A DNA stretch of 64,000 nucleotides from Actinomycetes bacterium. GTDB taxonomy: Bacteria > Actinomycetota > Thermoleophilia > Solirubrobacterales > JACPNS01. The notes beneath the pieces are model-generated. The model searched no databases, was not told the origin of the DNA, and worked only from the letters and a program-made list of their open reading frames with translations. Shown piece by piece: positions 62,711 to 64,000 of this stretch. The DNA is taken from NCBI GenBank assembly GCA_023404495.1, contig JAEYBE010000033.1:1-64000 (forward strand), read 5' to 3'. The stretch's first letter is position 1, and each line of letters starts with the position of its first letter. A program made the translations under genes and the position numbers.

Positions 62711-63478
62711 TCAGCGCGTGTTGCGGTCGTAGATCAGCCGCAGCCCGACCAGCGTGAGCATGTCGTCGGTCAGTTCGACGGTGTCGCAGAACGGGACGAT
62801 GTGGCTCGAGAGCCCGCCGGTCGCGATTACCTGGATCTCATCTCCCAGCTCGTCGCTCAGCCGCTCGACGATCCCGTCGATCTGCGCGGCGAAGCCGTAG
62901 ATCACGCCCGCTTGGATCGCCTCAAGCGTGGTGCGGCCGATCAGCCTTTCGGGTTCGGTCAGCTCGACCTGCGGGAGCTTGGCGGCGCGCTCCGTGAGCG
63001 CATTGAGTGAAATTTCTACGCCGGGAGCGATGATGCCGCCGAGGTACTCGCCGTCGGAGCTGATCGCGTCGAAGGTGATCGCCGTGCCGAAGTCGACCAC
63101 GACGCAGGGTCCGCCGAGGCGGTCGTAGGCCGCGACCGCGTTGACGAGCCGGTCTGCGCCGAGCTCACGCGGGTTCTCGACGCGGATCGGCATGCCGGTC
63201 TTCAGGCCCGGTCCGACGACCAGGCACTGCTCGCCGAGGTAGCGCTCGGTCATCTCGACGTACTCGGGCACGACCTTGGGCACCGTGCTTGAAACGATCA
63301 CGTCGTCGATGTCGCTGAAGCTGAGATTGCGCAGCGCCAGCAAGTTGGTGTAGGTGGACGCGAGCTCGTCAGCAGTCGCGTCGCGATCGGTTGCCAGGCG
63401 CCAGTGCTCCAGCAGACTGCCGTTCTGAAAAGCGCCGAGGTGAGTCTGTGTGTTTCCGATATCGACCGCGAGCAACAT
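62711..63478 (-). CDS. coaX: type III pantothenate kinase
   Basis: First step of CoA synthesis; phosphorylates pantothenate with ATP. The ASKHA fold starts MLLAVDIGNTQTHLGAF, and the pantothenate site is RELGADRLVNAVAAYD. CVVVDFGTAITFDAISSDGE gives the second phosphate motif with the catalytic aspartate, and IAPGVEISLNALTERAAKLP completes it. Length 255 is normal. It lies in the same cluster position as coaX in Bacillus. Confidence 0.95.
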   Translation of the reverse strand: MLLAVDIGNTQTHLGAFQNGSLLEHWRLATDRDATADELASTYTNLLALRNLSFSDIDDVIVSSTVPKVVPEYVEMTERYLGEQCLVVGPGLKTGMPIRVENPRELGADRLVNAVAAYDRLGGPCVVVDFGTAITFDAISSDGEYLGGIIAPGVEISLNALTERAAKLPQVELTEPERLIGRTTLEAIQAGVIYGFAAQIDGIVERLSDELGDEIQVIATGGLSSHIVPFCDTVELTDDMLTLVGLRLIYDRNTR

Positions 63479-63574
63479 GTGGCGCGCAGACTAACCGGTG
63501 GAGCCGTCGATCGGCGCATCTGCGATCATCGCCACGTATTTGCAAGGGGGCAAGACTTGCGAGAGGGAACGGGG

Positions 63575-64000
63575 ATGAAACTCAAGATCTACCGCGTGCC
63601 GGCGTCACACCCATGCCAGGCGGTTATTCGCGCGGCCGAACTGAAGGGGATCGAGTACAAACTCGTCGATCTGCTGCCGCTGACACAACCGCTGGTGGCG
63701 ACGATGTTGTTCGGCGCGCGCACCGTGCCCGCAATGAAGGTCTACGGCGGACCCAACGGCGTGGAGAAGGTTCAGACCACAGTCAAGTGCCTGCGCGCGC
63801 TCGAGTCGCTCGTGCCAGAACCGGCCCTCTACCCGGCCGCGGCCGCCGAGCGTGATCGTGTTGTGGCCGCCGAGGCTTGGGGCGCGGGAGAATTCCAGGA
63901 TGTGACGCGCCGAATCGTCTGGAACGCGCTGCGGGCCAACCCGCAAGCGCTCTTCAGCTTCGATACCAACCTGCCGCTGCCCGACTCGCTGCTCAAGCCT
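63575..64000 (+). CDS. glutathione S-transferase N-terminal-domain protein, partial
   Basis: The first 142 codons of a gene running off the window. The thioredoxin-like domain opens MKLKIYRVPASHPCQAVIRA and continues AELKGIEYKLVDLLPLTQPL, with a P-loop ARTVPAMKVYG and cis-proline, followed by helical residues LRALESLVPEP. Actinobacteria such as this rarely use glutathione, so another thiol or a structural role is possible. GGAACGGGG precedes the ATG. It is divergent from coaX. Confidence 0.8.
   Translation, partial: MKLKIYRVPASHPCQAVIRAAELKGIEYKLVDLLPLTQPLVATMLFGARTVPAMKVYGGPNGVEKVQTTVKCLRALESLVPEPALYPAAAAERDRVVAAEAWGAGEFQDVTRRIVWNALRANPQALFSFDTNLPLPDSLLKP

Overview
The window is about 64 kb of high-GC DNA with the gene complement of an early-branching actinobacterium, most likely class Thermoleophilia (Solirubrobacterales type). 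This is an inference from the mixture of actinobacterial markers (CarD next to ispD, a c-di-AMP riboswitch on cell-wall hydrolase genes, HD-GYP proteins, CWB2-type lipoprotein) with a gene order also shared with Firmicutes. There is no rRNA operon, CRISPR array or prophage. One tRNA (Thr, UGU) is present. Genes are dense, often with 1 to 4 base overlaps, and several starts are GTG or TTG.

Layout. 0-3.2 kb: thrC (partial)-hom-lysA, aspartate-family amino acid synthesis. 3.2-7.4 kb: a metal-homeostasis block with an IsdG/MhuD-like heme monooxygenase, a Fur-family repressor, a Fur/Zur-type operator and a divergent ABC metal importer whose first gene fuses the permease to the solute-binding lipoprotein. 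7.4-11 kb: lgt, then two paralogous coiled-coil hydrolases (M23 and NlpC/P60) under a strong promoter and a ydaO-type c-di-AMP riboswitch. 11-18.9 kb: acyl-CoA dehydrogenase, CWB2-like lipoprotein, two tandem HD-GYP membrane proteins, thiolase and 3-hydroxyacyl-CoA dehydrogenase. 18.9-27.1 kb: CNNM/HlyC-type membrane protein, pterin dehydratase, BtuF-like protein, rhomboid protease, ECF sigma factor with a membrane partner, a PlsC-GpsA fusion, tRNA-Thr and an ABC exporter.

27.1-37.7 kb and 52.8-63.5 kb together form one housekeeping neighbourhood read almost entirely from the minus strand: coaX, dusB, greA, lysS, clpC, radA, then disA, carD, ispD, ispF, gltX, cysS, rlmB, sigH. This order resembles the B. 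subtilis coaX-dusB-lysS-clpC-radA-disA-ispD-ispF-gltX-cysS-rlmB-sigH region and the mycobacterial carD-ispD-ispF-cysS region. It is split between radA and disA by about 15 kb (37.9-52.7 kb) of cell-surface polysaccharide genes: flippase, O-antigen ligase/polymerase, Wzz-like protein with a dead kinase domain, initiating sugar transferase, two GT4 glycosyltransferases, FkbM methyltransferase, hexapeptide acyltransferase, SGNH hydrolase, two secreted GH16 glycosidases and a RAYT/IS200-like transposase at one edge.

The most connected story is c-di-AMP: the synthase DisA (36.6-37.7 kb) and a c-di-AMP riboswitch controlling peptidoglycan hydrolases (10.5-10.8 kb) lie in the same window. The most unusual gene structures are the permease/solute-binding-protein fusion with an internal lipobox, the PlsC-GpsA fusion and the degenerate BY-kinase domain of the Wzz protein.
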